Positions 33,562 through 41,620 of a DNA stretch of 58,038 nt are shown here, in pieces. The position numbers and the translations under genes are program-made. Numbering within the stretch: position 1 is the stretch's first letter; every line of letters begins with the position of its first letter. This DNA is from Microbacteriaceae bacterium PS02333 (GTDB lineage: Bacteria > Actinomycetota > Actinomycetes > Actinomycetales > Microbacteriaceae): the NCBI GenBank assembly GCA_029959665.1, contig JASCOI010000009.1:1-58038 (forward strand), given 5' to 3'. The notes beneath the pieces are model-generated. The model was not told where the DNA came from and did no database searches. It was given only the letters and a program-made list of their open reading frames with translations.

Positions 33562-36366
33562 CTACGCGGGAAGCTGCCCCTGCTGAGTCATCTGCACGTA
33601 CCGCTCGAAGAGACGCTGCGACCGCGCCTGGGCGGAAGGCACCTTCGCGAAGCCGAACAAGCGATCGATGACCTTGTCCAGATGCATGTGCGCCTTCTGC
33701 AGTCCGGCGTCCATCGCGATTGGGTTGTACATCTGCGCCAGCGATTGGCCGATGAGTGCGGCCCGTGCGTCGAGCACCGCTCGTCCCGCCGTGATGATCC
33801 GTTCGCGCTCGGCAGCCGAGATGTTCGGGAACGGGAACGTGTTCCATGTGGACGTGTTGCCGAAGCGGAGGTCGGACTTGATGCGGCCCCCGACGAGGCG
33901 CTGCCACGCGAGAAACATCTTCGACGAGATGACGGCGAACAGCAGTCCGTCAGGGTCGACAGCGGTGAAGTTAGCGTTGCTGGCGACGACGTTCGGCTCG
34001 AAGCGAGCCACGGTCGCGTAGTCGCGCGCGGCGGTGAAGTGTGCGGGGATGCAGATGTACGGGACGCTCGGCTGCTGGTCGTTCCAGAACAGGTGAGGGG
34101 TCTGCGCCATCGCGAGGGTCGAGGGGTAGGTGCTGGCCTCGCGCATCTCGCGCACCTTCGCGAGCCGGTCTGCGATGAACGGGCTGCGCAGCGCCTTCGT
34201 GAGGTCAGCGTCACGGAGCCACAAGCACCACCGCCCCTTGTTGGAGATCAGCTCGTCGGCGCCGACGTAGCGCTGGACGTAGGGTGCCGCGATCGGGTCG
34301 CGGAGTGCCTCGTCGCGAGCTTCGGCGTCGAGCAGGAGATTCCCTCCGTCGCTCGGCTGCGACCCGACCATCGCGGGGCTCAGTGCCGGGCTCAGCGGGG
34401 TCATCCGCTTCGTCACCGGGATTTGAGCGCCCTCGGTGAGGTAGGGGCTGATCTCCTGTACCCACTCCTCGCGGTCGCCGGACGCCGTGGCGGTGAAGAT
34501 GCGGCGGGGGTCGTTCGGGTTGCGGTCGCAGCCGATGATGACGCAGTGGACGGCGGCGGCTCCCGCGGCTTCTGATGTCCAGGCGAAGTTCCGGTAGGCG
34601 AAGCGGATGTGCCAGCCGAGTCTGCGCATGGTTCCGAAGAGGGACTCGACGGGTTCGCCTTGCGTGATCGAGTTCGTTGCCACGAATGCGAAGTGGCCGC
34701 CTCCTTGAGCGCGAGCGTCATGGAAGTAGGTCATCGCGGCCGCGAACCAGGAGGTGACGAAGTCCATCTGCTTGCTGTACTTGCCGTGCTTGGACCAGAC
34801 GCGGTCCATTGTGTCGCGCTGCGTCGCGGTGCGGACCTTCTTGCCGAGGAAGGGCGGGTTGCCGAACACGTAAACGTGCGGCGAGGGAGTGAACAGGTCG
34901 GCCCAGTCGACGGTCAGGGCGTCAGCGTGGACGATCTTCGGCGCGAGCTTGATCGGTAGACGTTCCGGCGCGGCGCCGAGAGATTCTGCCATGCGCTGGT
35001 TCGCCTGGTGGTCGACGAGGAACATGGCGGTCTCGGCGATCTTCGCGGGCCACCAGTTGATCTCGATGCCGCCGAACTGGTCGGGGCTGACCTTCAGGTC
35101 CCAGGTGCCGTCGAGCGTGTAGGCGGTGGTCTCGCCGCGGAGTTCACGGAGCCGTTCGAGGAGCCGCAGCTCGATGTCGCGCATCTCGCGGTAGGTGATG
35201 ATGATGAAGTTCCCGCAGCCCATCGCCGGGTCCATGTAGCGCATTGCCTCGAAGGAGTCGTGCAGCTTCAGGAGGGCTGCTTCCGATGGCCAGGCAGCCT
35301 TCAGCTGCTCTTCGATGGCGTCGAGGAACAGGGGCCGCAGGGTCTTCAGGATGTTCGTCTCGGTCGTGTAGTGCTCGCCCTGCTTCCGGCGCGCCTCGCG
35401 GCTCGACATGCCCTGGAACAGAGAGCCGAAGATGGCGGGCGAGACGCCGCTCCACTCCTCCCGGCATGCGACCAGGAGGGCGGTGCGCATGTCGCGGTTG
35501 AAGGTGGGGATGTCAACTCGATCCTGGAACAGGCCGCCGTTCACGTACGGGAAAGCGAGGTAGATGTCATCGAGGTGCGGGGAGCGACGCTGCTTCGGTG
35601 TGTCGAGCACTTGGAAGAGCTGCGTGATGAGTGCGCCGCAGTCGGAGCCGTCTTCGGCGGTGTGGTCGAGGACGAAGCGCTCGAACAGGCCCTGGTCCCA
35701 GAGTCCTCCCGCGTCGTCACCGTAGAGCAGGAAGAGCAGGCGGGTCATGAAGACTGCTGCCTGCTCGGAGTCGTGCCCCTCGGCCATCGCGTCCACGTCA
35801 CCGAGAAGCGTGTCGTAGAGGGCACCCATGGTGCGCGCCGCCTGCACGGTGACGGCTTCCTGCTTCTCGATCGCGCGCTTCGGGGCCCGGTAGCCGGAGA
35901 GGAACGCGAAGTGGCGGATGTTCTTCGTCAGGTCCTGCACCCGGAACTGGATCGGGTCGTCGGAGGGTGATTCGAGGTCGCGGATGCGGATGACGTCGAA
36001 GTCCGAGGCGACGACGTAGCGGGGCATCTCAGCCGGGGTGATGTCGCCGGTGGCGAGGTAGTCGAGCGCCTGGTCCTCGGCAGCCTGGAGGTCCTTCCCG
36101 AGGCTCTTGGACTCGCCGATCATCACGCCGGGCATGAAGATGTCGATGCGGCCGCGTTCGCCGGTCGATGCCCGCTTGGCGCGCTGCTCGAAGACGGCGA
36201 CCGTGCGGCGGTCGAGCCCGAACGTCTCAAAGAGGTCGTTCCACCAGGTCTGGGAATCGGCCTGCTCGCTACTCGCGCCCTTCCAGGTCGCGACGAACTT
36301 CTGAGCACGGCGGGTCATCTCCGTGGTGGAGAGCACCTTCGGCTTGGCGCTGGGCTTCGATGCCAT
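33562..36366 (-). CDS. MmeI-like type IIL restriction-modification enzyme
   Basis: A 934-residue single-chain enzyme that both methylates adenine and cuts DNA at a distance from its site. Order of domains: N-terminal nuclease with D75-x9-E85-x-K87 (RIDIFMPGVMIGESKSLGKD), the exact MmeI spacing; a helical linker (about 150-330); a gamma-class adenine methyltransferase with motif I DPAMGCGNF (379-387) and motif IV NPPF (503-506); then a C-terminal target-recognition domain (about 620-850). These enzymes modify one strand only. Start ATG 36366 is chosen over GTG 36387; neither has a good ribosome site. It is the last gene of the island. Confidence 0.93.
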   Translation of the reverse strand: MASKPSAKPKVLSTTEMTRRAQKFVATWKGASSEQADSQTWWNDLFETFGLDRRTVAVFEQRAKRASTGERGRIDIFMPGVMIGESKSLGKDLQAAEDQALDYLATGDITPAEMPRYVVASDFDVIRIRDLESPSDDPIQFRVQDLTKNIRHFAFLSGYRAPKRAIEKQEAVTVQAARTMGALYDTLLGDVDAMAEGHDSEQAAVFMTRLLFLLYGDDAGGLWDQGLFERFVLDHTAEDGSDCGALITQLFQVLDTPKQRRSPHLDDIYLAFPYVNGGLFQDRVDIPTFNRDMRTALLVACREEWSGVSPAIFGSLFQGMSSREARRKQGEHYTTETNILKTLRPLFLDAIEEQLKAAWPSEAALLKLHDSFEAMRYMDPAMGCGNFIIITYREMRDIELRLLERLRELRGETTAYTLDGTWDLKVSPDQFGGIEINWWPAKIAETAMFLVDHQANQRMAESLGAAPERLPIKLAPKIVHADALTVDWADLFTPSPHVYVFGNPPFLGKKVRTATQRDTMDRVWSKHGKYSKQMDFVTSWFAAAMTYFHDARAQGGGHFAFVATNSITQGEPVESLFGTMRRLGWHIRFAYRNFAWTSEAAGAAAVHCVIIGCDRNPNDPRRIFTATASGDREEWVQEISPYLTEGAQIPVTKRMTPLSPALSPAMVGSQPSDGGNLLLDAEARDEALRDPIAAPYVQRYVGADELISNKGRWCLWLRDADLTKALRSPFIADRLAKVREMREASTYPSTLAMAQTPHLFWNDQQPSVPYICIPAHFTAARDYATVARFEPNVVASNANFTAVDPDGLLFAVISSKMFLAWQRLVGGRIKSDLRFGNTSTWNTFPFPNISAAERERIITAGRAVLDARAALIGQSLAQMYNPIAMDAGLQKAHMHLDKVIDRLFGFAKVPSAQARSQRLFERYVQMTQQGQLPA

Positions 36367-37250
36367 GGGGTCCGTTCTCGGTCGCACGGGGCCGATGCCG
36401 GGAAACCCCCGCTCGGCAGTGGTCTTACGGTACCTGCAGCGCTGACTCGTACAGCGCCCGATGCACCGTCATGGCCGCAGTTGGCTTCACCAACTATTCG
36501 ACCGCTCGGCTCCGCGTTCCTTCGCAGTTGTTGTGCCGATGCTTGCCTGGCTCCAACCTGCGTCGAAGAGCTATCAGCGGCGCCTGCGGGGAGCTGTCAT
36601 GAATATCGCCTACCGCCGTGCAGGTGCCAAGGCGATGCAAACGGTGCGAGATGGCGGGAAGCTAGACAACGTGCAGCCGAACACCAGGGAACGGCGCGAG
36701 GAAGATTCGATGCCGCTACGCAAACTCGCACCGTCTATCGTTGACGGCGGGACGGTGAGCACCGCGGGAGTCCTCGTTGTAGCGAAGAGTGGACCTGGCG
36801 ATCGAGTTTCTGAGGAACACGCTCGTGGACCAACACGGTCGCGACCGCTCTCGGCCTCTGCTCTACCCGCCTGCGTTTGAGTGGCCCTAACTCCTCGGAG
36901 GCTGATACTCATGCTACGGGCGCACTTCCGAGCCTCGCAGTGACATGCCGCGCGCCGCTCGATTCCATCCATGATCTAGCACACGGCTCGGCCGTCCACC
37001 GGTTCCTCTATGTCAACGCGCCCACGATGCGCCTGCCACAACACCCAGCCGAGCGCTGCCCTTTACCTCCAGACGAGGCACTTCGAAGGTTTGGAATGCC
37101 CGGTCGCTACCGTGTCCATATGCAAACGACCCCGGACCGCGTATGCAACATCGGCCCTGAACGATCGCAGATGCCAGTAAAGACAGGGAGAAACGAAATA
37201 ACCCAAACCCCGGCACCTGCCGCTGAGGCGCGACGCGTACCGTCGACGGC
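36367..37250. other. Island right flank, no supported gene
   Basis: About 880 bp between the type IIL gene and the first core gene. Frames on both strands are short and unconvincing. I looked for a copy of the tRNA-Ser 3' end as an attachment site and did not see one. The core gene promoter lies at 37238. Confidence 0.45.
37238..37243 (+). promoter_or_regulatory. -10 hexamer TACCGT, leaderless promoter
   Basis: TACCGT ends 7 nt before ATG 37251; no Shine-Dalgarno sequence. Confidence 0.5.
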
Positions 37251-37901
37251 ATGAGCGACATCATCATCTTCGGCGGCCACGGCAAGGTCGCACTCCTCGC
37301 GACGCGCATCCTCAGCAACCGCGGCCACCACGTCACGTCCGTCATCCGGAACCCCGACCAGGCCGACGAGATCCGTGCCCACGGCGGCGACCCGAAGGTG
37401 GCCGACATCCAGACGCAGACGCTCGCCGACATCGAGGAACTCGTCCGCGGACAGGACGCGATCGTGTGGTCCGCCGGCGCCGGCGGGGGGTCGGGGGGCC
37501 CGCCCCGGGGGCTCGCCCCGGCGGCCGCCCGGGGGCGGGTCCAAGCGGCGAAGCGCGCCGGCGTCGAGCGGTACGTGATGGTCTCGTGGTCCGGCTCGGT
37601 CCTCGACCACGGGGTCCCGCAGGACAACGACTTCTTCGCGTACGCGCAGTCGAAGATGATCGCCGACGCCGTGGTCCGCGACTCCGGGCTCGAGTGGACG
37701 ATCGTCGCCCCGAGCACCCTCACGGACGACGGGCCGACCGGTCGTGTCGACTGGGACGGCGAGTCGTCGAGCGTCGCGCGTGCAGACGTCGCCCAGGTCA
37801 TCGCGGACGTCCTCGACAACGGCGGCACGGCCGGCAGCACCTATCGCTTCAACAGCGGCGCGACCGCCATCACCGAGTTCCTGCACGCCGACCAGGCCTG
37901 A
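37251..37901 (+). CDS. NAD(P)H-binding SDR-family protein, sequence locally corrupted
   Basis: 216 residues of an atypical short-chain dehydrogenase (NmrA/YwnB-like). The dinucleotide-binding glycine motif is IIIFGGHGKVALLATRIL and later SKMIADAVV and the catalytic-area VMVSWSG are seen. Between about residues 79 and 100 the protein reads GGGSGGPPRGLAPAAARGRV, encoded by a G/C-only stretch, where relatives have a normal helix. The frame is kept but the sequence there is probably wrong, so the true protein differs in that segment. Start ATG 37251, with a leaderless promoter. Confidence 0.8.
   Translation: MSDIIIFGGHGKVALLATRILSNRGHHVTSVIRNPDQADEIRAHGGDPKVADIQTQTLADIEELVRGQDAIVWSAGAGGGSGGPPRGLAPAAARGRVQAAKRAGVERYVMVSWSGSVLDHGVPQDNDFFAYAQSKMIADAVVRDSGLEWTIVAPSTLTDDGPTGRVDWDGESSSVARADVAQVIADVLDNGGTAGSTYRFNSGATAITEFLHADQA
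37486..37548. other. G/C-only stretch inside coding region, probable artefact
   Basis: Runs of G and C with almost no A or T over about 60 bp, of the same character as the blocks at 1-92 and 41551-41602. It replaces what should be an ordinary part of the SDR gene. Confidence 0.6.
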
Positions 37902-37927
37902 CCGACGGGAGCGCTCCCGCCGGTCGG

Positions 37928-37933
37928 TACGGT
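37928..37933 (+). promoter_or_regulatory. -10 hexamer TACGGT, leaderless promoter of tetR
   Basis: TACGGT ends 6 nt before GTG 37940; no Shine-Dalgarno sequence. Confidence 0.5.
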
Positions 37934-37939
37934 GGACCG

Positions 37940-38560
37940 GTGGGAGACGCGGTGGGGCAGGGGCGACGTGCGCTGATCGTCGAGGCCGCCGCCGGCGAGT
38001 TCGACCGCGACGGCTACGCGACGGCGAGCATCGCCGGGATCGCCCGTGCGGCCGGCATCGGCCAGGGTGCGCTCCACCGCCACTTCCCGACGAAGCTGTC
38101 GATCGCGCACGCCGTCATCGACGAGCAGAACGCCCGGACGTTCGCGGCGATGGACTTCACCGACGCGTCGCCGATCGGATCGCTCGTCCGGGCCTCCCGA
38201 GCGATCGCCGACCTGCTCATGCACGACCTGGTCGTCCGCGCGGGGATCCGGCTGTCGTTGGAGCACGGCGTGCTGGCCGGCGCGACCTCGAGCTTCTACG
38301 AGCAGTGGATCGCGGGCGTCGTGGACGTCTTCCGCCTCGGGGTCGCGGCAGGTGAGATCGGGCAGGAGCTCTCGCCGGAACAGCTCGGCGCGACCGTGGT
38401 GCCGTACTTCACCGGCGTGCAGCTCGTCGCGAACGTCCGCTCCGGTCGGCGGGATCTGCTGCCCGCGGTTGCGACGATGTGGCGGGTCCTGGTGCTCGCA
38501 TCAGTGGAGCGGGCGCACCGGGAGCGGCTGCTGGCCCTCGTCGACGAGTCGTTCGCCTGA
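37940..38560 (+). CDS. TetR-family regulator (gamma-butyrolactone-receptor type)
   Basis: 206 residues. The N-terminal HTH is ALIVEAAAGEFDRDGYATASIAGIARAAGIGQGALHRHFPTK, with the spacing and RHFPTK end typical of ArpA/ScbR-like TetR proteins. The C-terminal ligand-binding domain is helical. It follows the SDR gene by 38 bp and could regulate it, though it appears to have its own leaderless promoter. Ligand unknown; no butyrolactone synthase is nearby. Confidence 0.85.
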   Translation: MGDAVGQGRRALIVEAAAGEFDRDGYATASIAGIARAAGIGQGALHRHFPTKLSIAHAVIDEQNARTFAAMDFTDASPIGSLVRASRAIADLLMHDLVVRAGIRLSLEHGVLAGATSSFYEQWIAGVVDVFRLGVAAGEIGQELSPEQLGATVVPYFTGVQLVANVRSGRRDLLPAVATMWRVLVLASVERAHRERLLALVDESFA

Positions 38561-38598
38561 CGGACAACACCGCCCGACGGACCACACCGCCTGACCGC

Positions 38599-39027
38599 TC
38601 AGACGTCGTGGAGCTCGCGATCCCGGAACCACTTCAGGAGCCACGCCGCACTCGTCCGGTCGAACGACCGCGGGAAGTCCGTCGTCCCCCTGAGGAACGG
38701 GCTGAACCCCGCTTCCGCCGCCAGGTCGTCGTCATCGAGCCCGCGGTAGGCCATCGACCACCCGTCGAACCGACGGCTCTCGATGTCCTCGCGGATCAGC
38801 GAGGTCACCTCGTGGTGTCGCGGGTCCTTCGATATGACCGAGAACCGGTCGTCGACGCTCCACGCCGGCCCTTCGAGCAGCTGCATGAAGCGACCACCCT
38901 TCGCCACAAGCAGACCGGAGACGCCCAGGGCCTCGTTGTGGAGCCGAGCCTCGCGGAGCAGCGCGGTCATCGCCGCGTCGTCGAACTCCTCGACGGCGCG
39001 ACTCATGTAGACGATCGAGACGAGCAC
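38599..39027 (-). CDS. BLUF-domain blue-light photoreceptor
   Basis: 142 residues consisting of one BLUF domain. The flavin-contacting tyrosine is Y7 (LVSIVYMSRA), followed by EARLHNEALGVSGLLVAKGGRFMQLLEG with the conserved Asn and Gln. Blue light rearranges the Tyr-Gln-flavin hydrogen bonds. No output domain is attached, so it must act on a partner. GTG 39027 is chosen because a purine-rich GGGATGATGG precedes it and it starts the fold correctly. It is 17 bp downstream of the VOC gene in the same operon. Confidence 0.9.
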   Translation of the reverse strand: MLVSIVYMSRAVEEFDDAAMTALLREARLHNEALGVSGLLVAKGGRFMQLLEGPAWSVDDRFSVISKDPRHHEVTSLIREDIESRRFDGWSMAYRGLDDDDLAAEAGFSPFLRGTTDFPRSFDRTSAAWLLKWFRDRELHDV

Positions 39028-39044
39028 CCGACCATCATCCCGGT

Positions 39045-39476
39045 TCAGGCGGGGCGTCGTCCGACGGATGACTGAAACCGGATGAGGTAGCCGTCCGGAT
39101 CGGTGACCAGGAACTGCCGGACGCCGGCCTCCTCGGCCCCGTCGACCCGGTACCACTTGGTCTCCGGTTCCATGAAGAGTGGAACGCCGGCCGCCCGCAA
39201 CCCCGAGACGATCGCGTCGCTGTCGGGGACGCCGATCTGGAAGTTGATCCCGCGACCGAACGGCGGTTTGAGCGGCCCGGTCACCCAGTTCCGTCCGACG
39301 CCGGCCTGCTCGAGCATCAGGTGCGCCGAACCGAGGACGATGTACGCGAACCGCTCATCGGGTCGGTCGTACGACACGGTGAAGCCGCAGCGGTCGACCC
39401 AGAACGCCAGGCTCGCGTCGAGGTCGGAGACGAGCAGTTCGGGAACCAGTGCGGGCGCGAAGTCGGGAACGGACAC
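39045..39476 (-). CDS. VOC/glyoxalase-superfamily protein
   Basis: 143 residues with two beta-alpha-beta-beta-beta modules: PELLVSDLDASLAFWVDRCGF and later INFQIGVPDSDAIVSGLRAAG and FLVTDPDGYLIRFQ. The terminal E/D-G-x-L-I-R-F pattern is that of bleomycin-resistance-like proteins. Substrate unknown. The GTG at 39476 has the minus-strand hexamer TAGGCT 6 nt upstream. Its promoter overlaps that of the divergent phosphatase gene. Confidence 0.85.
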   Translation of the reverse strand: MSVPDFAPALVPELLVSDLDASLAFWVDRCGFTVSYDRPDERFAYIVLGSAHLMLEQAGVGRNWVTGPLKPPFGRGINFQIGVPDSDAIVSGLRAAGVPLFMEPETKWYRVDGAEEAGVRQFLVTDPDGYLIRFQSSVGRRPA

Positions 39477-39482
39477 GGGCCC

Positions 39483-39492
39483 AGCCTAGGAT
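39483..39492. promoter_or_regulatory. Overlapping divergent leaderless -10 hexamers
   Basis: Plus-strand TAGGAT (39487-39492) lies 7 nt before ATG 39500; minus-strand TAGGCT (39488-39483) lies 6 nt before GTG 39476. The two hexamers share two base pairs, so polymerase cannot occupy both. Confidence 0.55.
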
Positions 39493-39499
39493 CGTCCCC

Positions 39500-40207
39500 A
39501 TGGCGACCGTCCTCCTCGTCCGGCACGGACGCACCACCGCGAACGCGACGGGCCTCCTCGCCGGCCGCACCGCCGGAATCGCACTCGACAGCGTCGGCAA
39601 GCGCCAGGCAGCGACGACCGCCGAACGCATCGCCGCCGTCCCGCTCGCGGCGGTGGTGTCCAGCCCGCTGGAGCGGTGCCGACAGACGGCGCGGGCGATC
39701 ACGGCGTTCCAGGACGGCGACCCCGAGCAGCGCATCGAACGCGGCATCACGGAGTGCGACTACGGCGAGTGGCAGAACCGGAAGCTCGCCGACCTCGCGA
39801 AGGAGCCGCTCTGGCGCACGGTGCAGGCGAACCCGAGCGCCGTGGTGTTCCCCGGCGGCGAGTCGATGCAGACGATGCAGTCGCGGGCGGTGTCCGCGAT
39901 CCGCCGACTCGACGCCGAGATCGAGGCGGCGCACGGCCCGAACGCGGTCTGGGTCGCGGTGAGCCACGGCGACATCATCAAGTCGATCCTGGCCGATGCG
40001 CTGGGCATGCACCTCGACCTCTTCCAGCGGATCACGGTCGGCCCGGCGTCGGTGTCGGTGGTGCGCTACGGCGAGCACCGGCCGGAGGTCGCGGCGACGA
40101 ACACCGAGTCGGGCGACCTGTCCTGGCTCGCGAAGGCGCAGGCGCCGACGGGCGACGCCCCCGTGGGTGGAGGAGCCGGCAACGAGACGAGTACTGACAG
40201 ACCCTGA
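39500..40207 (+). CDS. Histidine phosphatase, MSMEG_4193 family
   Basis: 235 residues of the phosphoglycerate-mutase-like superfamily. The catalytic motif is LLVRHGRTTAN (phospho-accepting His at about residue 9), with a second histidine in VAVSHGDIIKS (about 155) and arginines in SSPLERCRQTA. It is conserved upstream of DUF3090 and SCO1664-type genes in actinobacteria; the cluster is normally next to mycothiol synthesis. Cytosolic; substrate unknown. Confidence 0.92.
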   Translation: MATVLLVRHGRTTANATGLLAGRTAGIALDSVGKRQAATTAERIAAVPLAAVVSSPLERCRQTARAITAFQDGDPEQRIERGITECDYGEWQNRKLADLAKEPLWRTVQANPSAVVFPGGESMQTMQSRAVSAIRRLDAEIEAAHGPNAVWVAVSHGDIIKSILADALGMHLDLFQRITVGPASVSVVRYGEHRPEVAATNTESGDLSWLAKAQAPTGDAPVGGGAGNETSTDRP

Positions 40208-40228
40208 ACGGACGCAGCCGGTCGCTCC

Positions 40229-40234
40229 TACAAT
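40229..40234 (+). promoter_or_regulatory. -10 hexamer TACAAT, leaderless promoter
   Basis: TACAAT ends 6 nt before ATG 40241; no Shine-Dalgarno sequence. Confidence 0.55.
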
Positions 40235-40240
40235 GCGGGT

Positions 40241-40768
40241 ATGCCCCCCATCGTCCACGGATTCGACTGGCCGGACCGTCTCGTCGTCGGCACCATCGGG
40301 CGCCCCGGTGAACGGACCTTCTACCTGCAGGCCCGCGACGGCCGCAGGGTGGTGAGCGTCGCACTCGAGAAGGAGCAGTCCGCGGTCCTCGCAGAAAAGC
40401 TCGACGAACTCCTCGACGAGGTCGCCACGGTGGAGGAGAACCGCTTCAGCGTCCCGCCGACGGTCCCTCGTGAGCTGTACGACGTCGACCCGCTCGACCA
40501 GCCGGTGGAGCCCGAGTTCCGTGCGGGTGCCCTGAGCCTGGGCTTCGACCCGGCGACGGCCCAGGTGGTCATCGAGGCGTACCCGATCGAGGACGAGCTG
40601 GAGATCCTCTCCGAGGAGTCCGACGAGGACGGTGAGATCGAGGCCGTCGTGGAGATGCCCGAGCCGACCGAGCTGCTCCAGGTCAAGATCCCTGTCGGCA
40701 CCGCGCGCGCGTTCGTGGAGCGCACGCGCGAGGTCGTGGCCGCCGGACGGCCGCCCGGCGCCGCATGA
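40241..40768 (+). CDS. DUF3090-family protein
   Basis: 175 residues, the usual size. VVGTIGRPGERTFYLQARDG near the N-terminus and the acidic middle, followed by LQVKIPVGTARAFVERTREVVAAGRP at the C-terminus, are diagnostic. Function unproven; the family travels with the SCO1664-type gene, to which it is coupled by a 4-nt overlap. Confidence 0.92.
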   Translation: MPPIVHGFDWPDRLVVGTIGRPGERTFYLQARDGRRVVSVALEKEQSAVLAEKLDELLDEVATVEENRFSVPPTVPRELYDVDPLDQPVEPEFRAGALSLGFDPATAQVVIEAYPIEDELEILSEESDEDGEIEAVVEMPEPTELLQVKIPVGTARAFVERTREVVAAGRPPGAA

Positions 40769-41532
40769 GCGAAGCCGAACCGAGCGGGTTGCAGCTCACC
40801 GCACGCATCCGCGAGGCGTCGAACGCCACCTTCCTGGCGGACCTCGACGGCGAGCAGGTCGTGTACAAGCCCATCGCGGGCGAGAAGCCGCTGTGGGACT
40901 TCCCCGACGGCACCCTCGCCGGCCGCGAGTACTCGGCGTTCCTGGTGTCCGAGGCGTTCGGCTGGCGCGTCGTCCCGCCGACCTGGCTCGGCGAGGGCCC
41001 GCTGGGCCGTGGCATGATCCAGCGCTGGCAGGAGATCGACCCGGAGCAGGACGCGGTGGACGTCATCCCCACGGACGAGGCCGAGCAGCCCGACCAGCCG
41101 ATGCTGACCGTGCTCGAGGCGATCGACGAGCACGACGCTCCGGTGACGCTCGTGCACGAGGACTCTGCGGCGCTCCGCCGGATGGCCGTCTTCGACGTCG
41201 TGGTGAACAACGCAGACCGCAAGGGCGGTCACGTGCTCGCGATGCCCGACGGGCACCGGCACGGCGTCGACCACGGCCTGACCTTCCACGTCGAGCACAA
41301 GCTCCGGACGGTGCTGTGGGGCTGGATCGACGAGCCGCTCACCGACGACGAGCTCGCCGGGATCGACCGCGTGGTCACGGCGCTGCACGGCGACCTGGGC
41401 GCGCAGCTCGAGGAACACCTGACGGTCGACGAGATCGACAACCTCGAGGCGCGGTGCGCCGCCCTGGCGGCCGTCGGCCGCTTCCCGCCACCGGCCGGGT
41501 ACGGTCCGGCGGTTCCCTGGCCGTTGTTCTAG
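40765..41532 (+). CDS. SCO1664-family (PI3/4-kinase-like fold) protein
   Basis: 255 residues. ATFLADLDGEQVVYKPIAGEKPLWDFPDGTL is the lysine-containing N-lobe, and FDVVVNNADRKGGHVL with GVDHGLTFH forms the catalytic-like loop and metal site of the atypical kinase fold. Conserved behind DUF3090 in actinobacteria. In many genomes the mycothiol ligase gene mshC follows; here the next gene is a convergent VWA gene instead. Confidence 0.9.
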   Translation: MSEAEPSGLQLTARIREASNATFLADLDGEQVVYKPIAGEKPLWDFPDGTLAGREYSAFLVSEAFGWRVVPPTWLGEGPLGRGMIQRWQEIDPEQDAVDVIPTDEAEQPDQPMLTVLEAIDEHDAPVTLVHEDSAALRRMAVFDVVVNNADRKGGHVLAMPDGHRHGVDHGLTFHVEHKLRTVLWGWIDEPLTDDELAGIDRVVTALHGDLGAQLEEHLTVDEIDNLEARCAALAAVGRFPPPAGYGPAVPWPLF

Positions 41533-41550
41533 ACGCACCGCGAGACGGAC

Positions 41551-41602
41551 GGGGGGGGGGGGGGGGGGGGGGGGCCCGCCCCCCCCCCCCCCCCCCCCCC
41601 CC
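41551..41602. other. G-run/C-run replacing a terminator hairpin
   Basis: About 24 G followed by a C-rich run of similar length, flanked by the inverted pair ACGGAC and GTCCGT, between convergent genes. A hairpin terminator is expected here and related hairpins occur at 45065 and 51743. The homopolymers look like base-calling artefacts meeting from both sides. Confidence 0.65.
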
Positions 41603-41620
41603 GTCCGTGCTGTGGTCCGG

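Noticed and set aside
27351-36413. A 13-bp direct repeat GGAAACCCCCGCT at 27351 and 36401
   Set aside because: Considered as attachment sites, but a 13-bp match in tens of kilobases is expected by chance, and neither copy touches a tRNA or integrase.
36461-37254. Open frames of 80-140 codons in the right flank of the island
   Set aside because: No ribosome sites, no domain-like pattern and mutual overlap on both strands; treated as non-coding.
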